Part shown: one piece after another, positions 11,220-23,029 of the stretch
Numbering within the stretch: the first letter of the stretch is position 1
Layout: each line of letters starts with the position of its first letter
Assembly: GCA_036925085.1 (NCBI GenBank)
Contig: JAUPFP010000003.1
Coordinates: 12,960,675 to 13,024,674, forward strand
Length of the DNA stretch: 64,000 bases
Reading direction: 5' to 3'
From: Brachycybe producta
Taxonomy: Eukaryota; Arthropoda; Diplopoda; Playtdesmida; Andrognathidae
Notes under the pieces: generated by a model
Databases searched by the model: none
The model's input: the letters and a program-made list of their open reading frames with translations, nothing else
Told to the model about the DNA's origin: nothing
Made by a program: the position numbers and the translations under genes

Positions 11220-12650
11220 CTAAAGCCTAGTACACACCAGGCTTCTTGGTTGCGGGGCTGCTCCGATACATGTTGCGGGGCAGAATCGCAACTGACGAGA
11301 TTCAGACCCACAACATTGTTCAGTGTCCCACACACATATACTCAGTTTCTCTCCATGTCGCCCTTTGTGGCCCCAAAGTGGCCCTTTCAATATGTGCTTA
11401 CAAGTGGGATGAATAAAACAGAAACAGTGGTGGGCACTGGGTACACATGCTTTTCTCAACCGAGAACACATTCAGTTCACCCTGAAATTAGGAGATGGGG
11501 GAAGGATTTCGAATTCTCAAAAACACAATTTAGTAGTGAATTTACACAGAAGGTCCTCAAGTAGTTTAACAGTATTTTAAAAGCGTAGTCTTTAATAATT
11601 AATAGCAAACGGAGCTCTTTTGAGTCTTTGTTCGTGTTCCAAAAAAAGAGTCCACACTATGAAATGTTTCGCAATAATGTTGAAATGTTTCCCATTTCGA
11701 TGGGAGCCAAGAAATCTGAGCTGACGCGATTCAGCCCCGAAACATTTCAACATTATTGCGGGTATGAATCGCAACTGACGCGATTCAGCCCCGCAACATT
11801 GTATCGCAGCAAAGCCCCCTGGTGTCTACTACCCTTAACTCATCATTTTAGCTGTAAAAAGGACGTTCTATAGTGAAGTCGTATGCAAAGTGTTTGTGAA
11901 TGTAAAGCCTAGTATACACCGAAATTCTTTGTTGTGATACATTGTTGCGGGGCTGAATCGCGGCTGAATCTCGTCTGTTGCGATTCTGCCCCGCAACAAT
12001 GTAGAAATGTTTCGGGGCTGAATCGCGTCAGCTCAGATTCATGTTTTTTGAGTCCCATCGAAATGGGAAACATTTCAACATTGTTGCGGGACATTTCATG
12101 GTGTGGACGTTTTTTGAAACATGAACAAAGACTCAAATGGCTCAGTTTGCTTTTAAATTATAAAAGACGTTTTTTTTAAGTCTATAGAACTAGACTTAAA
12201 AAAATATGTGCAGCACTGAAAATATTCTTAAACTAATTGAAAACCTTCTGTATGAATTGTGTTTGTGGGGAGTTATGGTCTTCTGGAAAAACGAAAATAA
12301 AAGAAATGAAATTTAGAAATCCTGCCCCATCTTCCAATTTCAGGGTGTCCAAAAGGCTTAAACCAAATGTGTTCTCAGCTGAGAAGAGCTTCTGTGCCCA
12401 CCACCGTTTCTGCTTTATTTGCCCCTCTTTATAAATCATTGTGTAGGCCCATATTGCAAGGGCCACTTCCGCTGGTAATATTTACATGGTAAAAGCAAGA
12501 AAGAGGAAGAAACACTGAGTGTAGGTGTAGACACGGAACAATGTTGCGGGTCTGAATCGCGTCAGTTGCGATTCTGCTCACAACATTGAATCGGAGCAGT
12601 CCCGCAACAATGTATCGCAACAAAGAATCCGGTGTATACTAGGCTTAACA
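11220..12650. repeat. cluster of MITEs with GTTGCGGGGC arms
   Basis: Repeated blocks run from AAGCCTAGTACACACC or its complement GTGTATACTAGGCTT, with CAATGTTGCGGGGC and GAATCGCGTCAG-type motifs in both orientations. Blocks lie at about 11220-11500, 11585-11870, 11905-12180 and 12530-12650. A compact single copy is at 43388-43535 and a decayed one at 19060-19390. The open frames here arise from the arms. Confidence 0.65.
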
Positions 12651-12654
12651 TCCT

Positions 12655-13865
12655 TTATGTGACGTGAGTGGCCTCTTGGCGCCACCGTTTCGACTCCTCT
12701 GATGTTGGTGTCGAGTCGATGGTGCCGGTGCCGACTATTGTTGGCGGACCAGTCTCTGTTCCTCTAGGGGTTGACTTTACTGGGCGCGACATTTACTTGC
12801 CTGGCCTGGTAACGGCCCACAAAAAGACCGTGTTTTAACGAGAACCTTCTTGTATAGTGTGTGACGATGCCAACATGCCCTCAGTCCTCTTATTTGCTTG
12901 AGTCACTGGAGGCTCCAGGCGGAGGGACTCAGGTAATATCTGAGTACCTTCCGCTGGATACTCCGTTGTTTCCGGAGTACTAGAACCCAAAACAATTGGA
13001 GACACAACACTTTTATAGTAGTAAAATAAAATATAATCTTTTACTTTGATTATTCTTGGCATAATACAGTGGTGTATTGACTCTTACATAAAGCACTCTG
13101 CTCAAGTTCACTCTCTGAACTTGAGAACTGAACTCTTTGCACTCTAAGACTGAACTTAAACTTTTCTAAGTCTCAAACTCTGACTCTGTAGTTCAAACTT
13201 ACTCGTTTGAACTCTATACTCTGACTGTCCTCACACTCAAGTCCCAAGCTCACTTGTCCGGTCTCCTGGGAGGGGCAACTGTCACCTCAGGGCTTAATGA
13301 TTGACCAACTGGGCCAATCAATGCCCTGGGCCGGGGATATTACCTTAAAAGGAAAGGTATTTTTGGGACTCTATTCCCAATTTCTCACGGTCGGACTGGG
13401 TTCCACGAATTCACTTAGAATTCGGGCCACCCATGTCTGAACATCTGTGCACCAAGGGGTGCCATACTGTCAAAACTGAATTTTGACTAAAGTGTTTCAC
13501 TTTTGTTTCTACAGGGTGCCACATTTTAGACCTTTGTTGCTCGAAATTAGTGAAATTTAGATGGATGAATGTGGGGATGGAGGCCAAAAGTTCTTGCTGT
13601 TATTTCTAAGGCAAATACTAAATCAGCCGTTATAGCCCACGTGATGAACAGCTGTTTTGCTCTAACATTCAAACCCCCTGAGCAAACGAAGAGAATAGTT
13701 GGAATTGCATTTATTTAACGTCCAAATCGATAACGAGGTTATTTCAAGGACATACAGACAAATAAAATACAAAGTCAATAAAGCAATGCAAGTCAAATTA
13801 TCAGATACAGTCTGTTTCCAATACTAGTCAATATCAAACACAAGGAAGTCTTTGTTTCCTCCCTT
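12655..13865. other. no gene recognised; slightly GC-richer segment
   Basis: Includes CT-rich degenerate tandem motifs of the GAACTTGAG / CTCTGAACT type at 13080-13220. No supported exon. It may be a decayed LTR or other retroelement, but no termini were identified. Confidence 0.35.
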
Positions 13866-13867
13866 CC

Positions 13868-14380
13868 CTGTGTCAGTGACGGTGTGCAAACAAGGACAAA
13901 AACGCGTAATCACCACGGAATTTATATAAATTTAAATAAATGAACCGCTTTTTTTTCTCAAGGTCAACATTATGTTGCGCTCTCCCCATCCAAGAACCCC
14001 ATGATATTAAATTGGAGAGGCCTGGGAAAAGGTTGGAAAGGGTAGGGGGAGAGAAAGATAAAGGTGGAGGGGGAAACTGAAATTGAAATGAAAGGAGTAA
14101 AAAAGGAACAAACGACGCGCATGCGCACACCAGAGAAAATGAAAATCTCATTTTCTCTTTCAAATATAAAAAAGGGGAGGGGATAATACTGTAGTAGCAA
14201 AATTAAACACAGAAACATTAGAATTTCTTTTGCTCGGCCCTTTTATGAAAGTCATCAATTTCTAATTGGTTTGTTACTTGGTCTGATGTCATAAAAGGGG
14301 CGGAGGAAAAGAAATTCTAATGCAGGGCACAATTGCCTGTGCATTTGGCTCTCGTCATTTATAACGGGTTGCCCCACTAG
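13868..14380 (+). mobile_element. Helitron-like non-autonomous element
   Basis: The 3' end has a hairpin-forming CTCGTCATTTATAACGGG, then TTGCCCCA, then CTAG (14377-14380) followed by T, the classic Helitron 3' layout. The interior has a GGAATTTATATAAATTTAAA block and a purine-rich tract. It carries an internal copy of the GACGTCA-type MITE (about 14219-14345), as does the copy at 45901. There is no Rep/helicase coding. Confidence 0.65.
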
Positions 14381-14969
14381 TATAATTAATACAAGTGAAC
14401 ATTTTATCAAGGCAATGTGAATACAAACCATGGCAACACAAACGTCCATATCCTTGCCTGGATTTGAACCTGGAACCCTTTGGCTCCAACTGGTCGTTGG
14501 TGGTAGATGTGCTGTATTTGATTCTGGCCAATAGAAACGCAGTATTTTATTCCCAATAAAAGTAGCTGTGATAAAACTTAATTTTTTTTTAAATCTGTTC
14601 TTTTTTATTATTTTTTTTTTTTCATTTTTATTATTTTATTTGAAATTCAGTATTTTTTTTTATTTTTACAGTTAATAGCGAAAAGCAGCTTTAGTATTGT
14701 GTATAGTATACTATTGATTCTGAAAAGTGGGTTATTGTCAAATAAAATATTTTTTGTTATAGGTAATTTAAGCCTATAACATATTACATAATTGAAAGAA
14801 AAGTGATATTAATAATTGTAAATGATGTTAATAACATGCTACATGAATGCCATGTAAAAACAAGATAGGCTTGGCTTAAATTATGTTACAAGATTTTTTC
14901 ATGTAACAGAAATCAGTTTTCACATTTAAAAAAAAAAATTGTTTCGAAAATGCCTTTGGGACTAATTCG

Positions 14970-17027
14970 TTAATTTCCCGTTAAAAGATTTGGGCAGTAA
15001 CTTGGAGGAACACAGCAACTGCTGTTGACACTGAGTAACTTATAAGGTGGAGTACAGGTATATCCATCTCGGCATCCTTGTGGGCACACGAATAACAACA
15101 AGCCAGCAATTCCGCAACGATCTGGACACATGGTGCTACAGCTATTGTAGATTGCTGCTCTAGTTACACATACTGGATCTAATAAGAATGTTTAAAATGG
15201 TTTCTAAAAAAATGGTTTATAAAATGTGGTACACTACAACTAAGCTTGCCACCTTTCCTCCTTTGTGGAGGACAGTCCTCCATTCGGAGGAAATGTCCTC
15301 CACGAAGGCAAACATGTCCTCCACACAATAAATTGTATACAAACTTAAATACGTTTTTGGAGGATAGTCCTGGCCGGAGAACAGTTCTTCCGAATGGAGG
15401 ACTGTCCTACACAGGTGGCAAGCTTAACTACAACCCACCACACACTACCACATGTTATGAGAGTGTTGTAGAAAGTAGAGTTCTGTTCAACATTTTGTGG
15501 CAGAGAAAATGTTGTAGCCAATGGGAAGCCAAAATCTATCATTGTGCTTCAAGGTTACAAAAGGGGTCAACTTGCGTTAACAATGTATCACAGAGGAAAC
15601 ACTTTGTGTGACAGGCAGTTCTGCCCAACACTAAGATTTCGTTTTTACCACCCTTTTATGAGCGTCAGACCAACTATCACCCAATTAGAAGTTGCCGTCC
15701 CTCATAAAAGGGCGGGGCATGTGACGTCAGATCAAGTATCAAACCAATTAGAAACTGATGAGTCGTGATGGCGCTCATAAAAGGGTGAGGCAAACGAAAT
15801 CTTAGTGCTGGGCAGAACTGCCTGTATGTGTGGTACACCTCACTCTACAACACTATGTTTTGCATCTTGTTACAACATTTATGTTGCCTAATTTTACATT
15901 AGGCAACATAAATGTTGTAACATGATACCCACCTTTAGATATAAAAATCAAAATAACCTACATATTTACATAATATAATATGACTATGACAAAAAAAAAT
16001 GCAATTACTGTAAGAACCATGGGGGGGGGGGCGCTCATTAGAAAAAAAGTCATAAAATTGTGATGACACTGCTTGTGTGCAGTAATTATTTTATGACTTA
16101 CATATTATTCTGTACATCAGTCAATGGAAGTCATATGACAATATTGTATTTGTCAAAATAATATTTTTGTAATTTTATTTTGTGATGGTTACAAGTTTAC
16201 AACGGGTTATGAGGTAGATGTGACAATTTATCATCATGTGACAGTCTTATTTATTTTGTTTGTAATGATGCACGTGACATCTGAGGATGGCTCTTCTGCT
16301 GACATCACGTGCATTAAGTTTAATTAACTTTTAATGCAAGTTTGCTTTAATTAAAACATTTTTTGACTTAAAATGGCTGAATAGATATTTATTTTGTTTG
16401 CCCTCCCCACTGCCACTGGCTATTCTGTTCTATAGGAGGTCTTTTCACCCTCCACCCTCGGTTTTGAGATAATTTATATTTTTCAAGCGAACGTTTTTCA
16501 AAAGAAACATTACGAATAAATTCAAAATGTCTTAGAGACTAGAATAGTTGATAATAATGCTAAAAGTTATTTCATGCTGATATCTTTCAAAATAAACTTT
16601 TTACGACAGTTTGAAAAAGAGGCGAAAATAGTTTTTTTTGCTATGAAAAAAACAAAACAAAACGAGTCATTTTCAAATTGCTGTAAAATGTTTATTTTTT
16701 TATGATATTGTCATGAAAAAACTTTTAACATAATTTTTTACCATTCTAGTTTTTAAAACAATTTGAATTTTTTATTGCTTCGTAATGTTTAAAAAAAAAC
16801 GTTCGCTTGACGTTTTTGCGTTCGAATTTTTTGAAAAATCATCTATATGGAGATTAGCATTAATCCAATGCAGTGGCGCCATCCGGAGTGACACCAAATT
16901 TAAATATCTATTCAGCCACCTTAAGTTTATGATTAGCAATTGCTTATTACTTACTATTATTCCATGGTACCGATACAACGATGTATACTGCGACAGCTAA
17001 AATAAGAATGACACCGACTGTCTTCAT
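14970..17027 (-). CDS. secreted ten-cysteine TIL-like peptide
   Basis: Exons are 17027-16955 (MKTVGVILILAVAVYIVV..., signal peptide; donor AATA|GTAAGT, phase 1) and 15178-14970 (acceptor after CTTATTAG). The product is 93 residues. The pattern is C-x9-C-x3-C-x3-C-x9-C-x3-C-x5-C-x12-CC-x5-C, with CPQGC between cysteines 5 and 6 and RDGYTC after. It is most like the gene 20375-20771 and shares the IY/VYN-x-CST start and PYKLL segment. The intron of about 1.8 kb holds several MITEs. A 5' non-coding exon ends at 17959 (intron 17029-17958). Secreted inhibitor or defence role inferred from fold. Confidence 0.85.
15613..15830. mobile_element. palindromic GACGTCA-type MITE
   Basis: Termini are CAGGCAGTTCTGCCCA and its complement TGGGCAGAACTGCCTG. 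The interior has two further inverted ATTAGAAGTTG / CCAATTAGAAAC blocks and TGTGACGTCAGATC. It sits in the intron of gene 14970-17027. Confidence 0.8.
15868..15922. repeat. perfect 24-bp hairpin
   Basis: Arms 15868-15891 and 15899-15922 are exact complements with a 7-base loop. The flanking ACAACACTATG / GTTGTA sequence resembles a MITE also seen at 15425-15535 and 18350-18960, so this is probably the centre of such an element. Confidence 0.8.
16368..16924. mobile_element. MITE with TTAAGGTGGCTGAATAGATAT ends
   Basis: Terminal inverted repeats: left TTAAAATGGCTGAATAGATA, right TATCTATTCAGCCACCTTAA. The interior repeats the motif ATGTTTATTTTTT-GATAT in both orientations. Related ends are near 26596, 53275 and 60313. 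It lies in the intron of gene 14970-17027. Confidence 0.7.
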
Positions 17028-17154
17028 ACTAAAAATTACAAAATGAACAAGAATTCTTAAAGATTCCAAAATATTCAAATAAAATGAATAGAATTCTAAG
17101 TATTTTGTGTTTTAAGGTGCGAACAACACTGAAATTGTTTTAGAAACTAGAGGG

Positions 17155-17700
17155 GCCTCATTACAGACAGGCAACACGACAGTAAATTGTCCTAACTGGC
17201 TCATAACCTTCAAAAAGTCACAAAAGCAAATTGCGAATTATTATTATTATTATGACAAATATTGTCATTTGATTGCCATTGACTGGTGTCCTACAATATT
17301 ATGATAATCATAAAATAATAGCAAACAAGCAGTGACAATCGTAAGGTATGATTGTCATAATTTGATGATTATTTCTGGAAATAATGTGCCCATAAATGAA
17401 TAGTTGAATCACTTGCAAGTGCATTTTAAATTGTTATTTGTTAAAAAAAAGCCTGCGGCCTCATTACAGAAATGTAATAAGACTGTCATATGATGGTAAA
17501 TTGTCATATATTTAGCTCAATCTTGTTGCAGTCAAGAAATCAAATTACAAAATATTATTATGACAAATAGTGTCATATAGGACTGCCAGTGACTGATGTA
17601 CAACAAATATTATAATAATCGCAAAACAAAAGCGCATAAGCAGTGACATATTAACGTATGACTGTCACAGTTTTATGACTTTTTTTTAAGTAAATGAGAC
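17155..17700. repeat. two MITE copies rich in TGTCATA motifs
   Basis: Two consecutive copies (about 17155-17400 and 17460-17695) carry TGTCATA-type motifs, GCTCATAAC and CAGTGACAT. The same family fills 20815-21865 and 45050-45645. They lie in the 5' intron of gene 14970-17027. Confidence 0.6.
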
Positions 17701-17958
17701 TAAGGGATTCAGTCAGACTCATATTCTTATTAATGCAATCGCAAGATAACAACATGAAAGCACCGCGGTGCCTTACTTAATGGAGTTACCCTTCTAGTTT
17801 CTAAAAAAAAACCATTCAAGTTTCTCTTCATACTTTGGCACCTGAAAGACAGAATTAATCAAGAGTTCGAAAGACCTGCGATTTACGGCTTTAAAACCAG
17901 CCTTAACAACAAGTTATACTGTACATTGTTGTTTAGAACCTAAAAAACTAGAACTTAC

Positions 17959-18013
17959 TTTGCAAAGCTGTTGTGATGTTATTATAAATGACACACTTTT
18001 ATTTCTTTATATA
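17959..18013 (-). promoter_or_regulatory. TATA promoter and 5' non-coding exon of gene 14970-17027
   Basis: TATATAAAG at 18013-18005. The donor GCAAA|GTAAGTTC ends the exon at 17959, leaving a first exon of roughly 25-30 bases. The acceptor TTTTTAG lies one base before the ATG at 17027. Confidence 0.7.
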
Positions 18014-18349
18014 TCCGGTTTGTTTCTGTTTATTTTACACGATCATATTTATATTTATTTATGAGATATATGATGATGAGAGTGTAATCATTGCACACTT
18101 GTCAGAAAAGTATAGGCCTAATTATATATTTATTGTAAACTAGAAATGGTATAATCGAGTCTTCGTAACCATAAAAATTGCTTCAATGGAAAACACACAC
18201 AAAAAAAAAATGCTAACAAGATGCAATAAATAATAAAAACACAAATGTTAGCTCAATATTTGCATTAAATTGACAAGGCTCAATGATGAAAGTTGTTTTT
18301 AGATTTTTATTACGCTCGTAAATTATTCATTTTACACAATTCAGGCTGA

Positions 18350-18960
18350 GAAATATTACGATGTTTATTTACATAGGGCAACAAAGTGTGGCAGTGTGCT
18401 GTAAAATGTGGCATACAACAACATACTACAGGCTGCATTATTTTATGGCAGTGTTGTCGAAAGTAGAGCTCTGTTCAGTTCTCGTTACGTTCATGCAGCT
18501 AATGCACAGCATACATCATTACATGTACTGAAAAATGACGTCCCCACCATGATGTACCACATTGCATTGTGGTACAAAATGCCGGCTGTGACGTCATTTT
18601 TTCTGTAATGTTGTATGGAGTGCATTAGCTGCATGAACGTAACGAGAGCATTCTACTTTTTTGGTGTAGATCTACAGAAATTACCATCATTGCACTTACG
18701 GTTGCAAAGGCCCCCTTTGCAACCGTAAGTGCAATGATGGTAATCTGGCTTCCCGTTGGCTACAACATTTTCTGTAGATCTACAGATATAAATGACGGAA
18801 TGTAGACATTTGCCATAAAGGCACTTGACCTGCTGACCCTTACCCTGAAGCCCTTTGCTCTAAAAGCACTTGCACTAAAGGGACATTTGCCCTAAAGACA
18901 CTTGTCCCAACCGTCATTTTGACGTCACTATTCTGTAATGCCACATCCTATGGATTAACT
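18350..18960. mobile_element. MITE(s) with a 31-bp perfect hairpin
   Basis: Arms share GTTACGTTCATGCAGCTAAT (18483) and its complement near 18615-18645, plus GTAGATCTACAGA at 18666 and 18773. Exact 31-bp arms at 18680-18710 and 18714-18744 are separated by CCC. No coding frame has gene features. Confidence 0.65.
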
Positions 18961-19434
18961 GCATGAAGGTAATCAGAGCAATACTCCATATTTGCGTCAA
19001 AAATGAATACGTAACTGCTACGTCATAATCAAATGACCAGCTACAGCAGCAGGTTACTTTTTAAGGCTAGATACATTGTTGCTGGACAGAATCGAGAAAC
19101 AAGATACAGTCCCGAAATATTGTTCCGTGTCCACATCTAAAACATCTAGAATATCTTTGATAAGATTTAAGGTTTTTTCCGTGGTCCACGTCTTGGATCC
19201 TACTCTTCAGTTTGTTTATGTTTCAGAAAACGTGCACACTTGAAATGTTTGCGCAACATTGTATAGACTACGTGTTTTCCATTTGGATGGAGAAAAACAA
19301 AAAACTTTTCTCGCGACTGTCGCGATACATGTGTAGTCTCGAAACATTTGTTTCGCCACAAAATAATACCAGTGTGAACTAGCCTTCAAAGATGAAGTAA
19401 AATGCAAACATGCAGTAACGTGAAAAACGAGTTT

Positions 19435-19910
19435 GTGAGACATTTGTCCTAGATACATTTTCATTATAGACACTTGCCCCAAAAATATTTGCCCTAAAAC
19501 AATTTGCCCTAGAAGGACATTTGCCCCAAAGACACTTGCTCCAGAATCATTTGCCCTAAAAGGTCATTTGTACTAAAGGGACATTTGCCCTAAAACCATT
19601 TGCATTAAAGGAACATTCGCCCTAAAACCATTTCCCCTAAAGGATAGTGGCACTAGAACCACTTGCCCTAAAGGAACGTTTGCCCTAATCAGCAGTTTAA
19701 AGTGGTTTTAGGGCAAATGTCTCGAGAGCAAATGATTTTAGGGCAAACACCTTTTTATAGCAAATGGTTTTAAGGCAATCGTCCCTTTAGGACAAATGGT
19801 TTTAGGGTATGTTTTTTTGGGGAAGTGTATTTTGGGTAATCATCCCTTTAAAGCTAATAGCTTTTGGCGATGTGTCTTTAGGGCAAGTGTCTAACGCAAA
19901 TGTCTATATC
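19435..19910. repeat. GGGCAAATG element, inverted arms
   Basis: The left half reads in the TTTGCCCTAAA sense, the right half in the TTTAGGGCAAATG sense, with CCCTAATCAGCAG at the middle (about 19684). The right end is CAAATGTCTATATCC. A smaller fragment of the family is at 18805-18905. Confidence 0.7.
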
Positions 19911-20149
19911 CATTGAAAAACTACGAAAAGCACATTGCAAAGCTTAGCTTTAAAGCCACATAAAGATGGCGATGCAGATACAGATATAGACTGCAGTTTA
20001 ATCTTAAGGCGAAAAGAATTATGCTAGTTTTTTTTTTATTCACTCAAAGTGAATGTTGTGCGATGTTGTACAATGTTTTGTGTGTGGCTGTGCTATTGCA
20101 TGATAATAATGTATAATTAACTTATGAGAAATGATAATTCAGAAGCGGA

Positions 20150-20345
20150 TCGTTAGCGTAAAGCGGGGGATCACACATACGAAAAACAGAAGCAGTTGGG
20201 CGCAGCCAGAAAAGTTCGTTCTGTTTGGTTATATAGGTTTGTTACGTGTTTGATTCTGTTTGTTATGGGTTTCTTATTGGTTTTGATGCTCATAAAAGGG
20301 CGGGGCTAACAGAATTTTTTTTGTGGCTGTGCCCCCAACTGCTTG
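20150..20345. mobile_element. MITE close behind the stop of gene 20375-20771
   Basis: Imperfect inverted ends: AAGCAGTTGGGCGCAGCCA on the left, GGCTGTGCCCCCAACTGCTT on the right. It contains CTCATAAAAGGGCGGGGC as in the other GACGTCA-type MITEs. It ends about 30 bases beyond the stop codon, so it lies within the probable 3' untranslated region. The first AATAAA on the minus strand is beyond it, near 20034. Confidence 0.7.
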
Positions 20346-20374
20346 TATGGAAAAGTTCTACAAATAACCTCTGG

Positions 20375-20771
20375 TTAGGCAATATTTGGACAGTAACTTG
20401 GTTTGACACAACAATCGCTGTTGATGTCGAGCAACTTATAAGGTTCAATACACGTGTATCCATCTCGACATCCTGAAGGACAAATGAAAAACAAATTTCC
20501 TACAATTCCACATCTATCTGGACATTTAGTACTACAATTATTGTAGACTGCTGCTTCAGGAATGCATTCGGAAGATGTTTGACTTTGACCTAAAAAAATT
20601 GTATAAATTGAATATATTTATATATGAATTTATATATTTATATTTGAATATGAATTAAATATTTCAATTAAAATAAATTAATCTATGTTACTTACTATTG
20701 TTATTACTTGGTTGTGATACAGTGATGTATGCCATTGATGCCAGGATAACAATTAGACATGCTGGATTCAT
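20375..20771 (-). CDS. secreted ten-cysteine TIL-like peptide
   Basis: The most compact gene of the family, with an intron of only 106 bases. Exons are 20771-20696 (MNPACLIVILASMAYITV..., signal peptide; donor AATA|GTAAGT, phase 1) and 20589-20375 (acceptor TTTTTTTAG). The product is 96 residues with a short Ser/Gln/Thr lead before the first cysteine. Pattern C-x9-C-x3-C-x3-C-x9-C-x3-C-x5-C-x12-CC-x5-C; CPSGC lies at the presumed inhibitory loop and RDGYTC follows. The 5' non-coding exon ends at 21883; the coding exon begins at 20797 after a TTTATAG acceptor. The close relative 26860-28979 shares the signal peptide and the sequence around the acceptor. Confidence 0.87.
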
Positions 20772-20814
20772 TTCTCGTGATATTTTTTTCAAGGTTACTA
20801 TAAAAAAAGTCATA

Positions 20815-21865
20815 AATATATCATGCACTTACTTGTCATAATGTAATCTTATGAAATTTTGCTTATTTCAGTATATATGACTATTACAAGGTAGTGAGCT
20901 AGATGTGACGGTTTATTGTAATTTTGCCTTTAAGATCCTCCAGAATAATAATACAATGAGAAAATGATAGATAATACGTTGTGACATCATAAGGCATATG
21001 ATTGTCACAAATTTATAAGTTCTGTTTTTTCAGAAATGGGACTCCAAATCTTAATTTTAAAGGCTGCAAACAATTTAGAGAAATCCTTGTCATGTCTACA
21101 TGTAACAGTCACAAAATATTATAACAAATATTGTAATATGACTGCTCTTGACTAGTGTACAGTATAATAGGCCTACGACAATCAGACTAAAGAATCTGGA
21201 GGAATTCTTGTCATATCTAGTTCATAACCTTATGACACTCACAAGAGAAAGATTATAAAATGTTATAATGACAGATATTGTCATATGACTGCCCTTGACT
21301 GGCGTGTAGTATAATACGACGGTCATGAAATAATAGAACACAAGAAGTAACATCATAAAGTATAACTATCACAAATTTATGAGGGGGGGGGGGTTTGTTT
21401 CAGAAATGAAAGTCAACAAATTAATTTTAAAGACTGTAAAAAAAAAAATATGAAGGAATTTCTGTCATATCTACCTGATAACCTTGTAAGAGTTACAAAA
21501 GCAAATTACGACAGTCGTAAGACAATAGCGCTCAAAGAGTAACATCATAAAGTATGACTATTACGAATTTTGGAGTTTTTCTTTTGAAAACAGAGACTCT
21601 TTCAGAACAGAGACTCCAGACTTTTAATTTTAAAGTCTGTAAAAAAAAAATCTGAAGGCATCCTTGTCATATCTAGCTATCATAACCCTTGTAACAGTTA
21701 CAAAAGAGAAATTACAAAAAATATTATTATGACAAATATTGTCATTTGACTCTGCTCTTGACTATAGTGTACAGCATTAATACGACAGTCATAAAATAAT
21801 TGCAGACAAAGAGAGTGACGTCATAAAGTATGACTATCACAATTTTATGATTTTTTTTTTTGGAT
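20815..21865. repeat. array of four or five TGTCATA-type MITE copies
   Basis: Degenerate copies start around 20815, 20940, 21195, 21420 and 21595. Each has a GTCATATCTAGxTCATAAC-like motif, AAATATTGTCAT and a terminal TATGACTATCACAAATTTATGA-like segment. They fill the 5' intron of gene 20375-20771. Confidence 0.6.
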
Positions 21866-21882
21866 TCAGGAAAACAACTTAC

Positions 21883-21971
21883 CTGTCAAAGGTTCCCCTT
21901 TTTGTGCACCAAATATACACAGTTTGTGTGAAATGTGGTGTTTTTTCGGTTGACTAATTTCCCTTTATATA
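21883..21971 (-). promoter_or_regulatory. TATA promoter and 5' non-coding exon of gene 20375-20771
   Basis: TATATAAAG at 21971-21963. The donor TTTGACAG|GTAAGTTG ends the exon at 21883. Transcription would start near 21940, giving a first exon of about 60 bases with no ATG. Confidence 0.75.
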
Positions 21972-22218
21972 AGCTTTTACAGAATTAATTAGTTGTATGT
22001 TACTGACAACTAAATCTATTGATCTTTCCATGGAAAACCATAATTACCACATGGTATAACTAAAATTTACATAAATCTATAGACCCTTAACCATAACAAC
22101 GTGATAATATTTGTTTTTGAAACATTTTTTGTGTTGTTCAAAATACTGAGAAAAATGCATTGTATACAAAACAAAAATAAAATCTAAAGCATGGTTCAGA
22201 CCATGAGGTTAATGTAGG

Positions 22219-23027
22219 TTAAGTGGCTACGTCACAAAATTACTTTGAAAAATCTTCACAAGGAGTGCTAGCATCGTTTTTCTATTCAGCCCATAGACCC
22301 AATGTTAAAGAAAAAAACGTTAATTTTTAAAATACACAGTCGCGGTGGCAATATTTTTATTTTTCATATTTAAAGTTGTCCAATATTAAGTTTTCAAAGT
22401 GCAATGTGTGTACCTTAAATATATGCTGATCTAATGATAGAATAGCAAACAATTGGTAAGTATCCTTCTATTTTTAAAACACATTTCAAAATCGCGAATT
22501 TTTAACTTTTATGTTAAACTCCATTTAGTGCGCCCAAATACGAAAAAAAAAATCCAATAAAATGCTCGTAAAAACAATTTTACAAAAAAACCATAAAAAA
22601 AGCAGCACATGCGCCAGTGTGTTGGCTTTACTGTGGTTTATTTGTGTTTTTTTTTAAAAATATTTTTAGGTATTTTGACGAGCATTTTAATGGATGTTTT
22701 TTCTTATTTGGGCGTACTCAATGGAGTTTAACATAAGAGTTAGAAATTCGCGATTTTGAAATATGTTTTAAAAATAGAAGGACACTTACCATTTTTTTTG
22801 TCATTATTTCACTAGATCAGCATATATTTAAGGTGCACATCGCACTTTGAAAACTTAATATTGAACAACTTTAAATATGAAAAATACACACATTGTCGCG
22901 ACTGCATGTGTATTTAAAAATTACCATTTTTTCTTTAACAGTCGGGTCTATGGACTCAATCGAAAAACGATGTTAGCCCTCTTTGTGGAGATTTTTCAAA
23001 GTAATTTTGGCGATCCTAGCCTCTTAA
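22219..23027. mobile_element. long-TIR MITE with TTAA flanks (piggyBac-like)
   Basis: TTAA at 22219-22222 and 23024-23027 bracket an 809-bp element. Its arms are inverted over some 300 bp (GTGGCTACGTCACAAAATTA ... TAATTTTGGCGATCCTAGCC). Other copies: 36275-37034, 48141-48535 (cut short) and 63488 to the window end, each starting at TTAA. No transposase remains. Confidence 0.7.
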
Positions 23028-23029
23028 TG

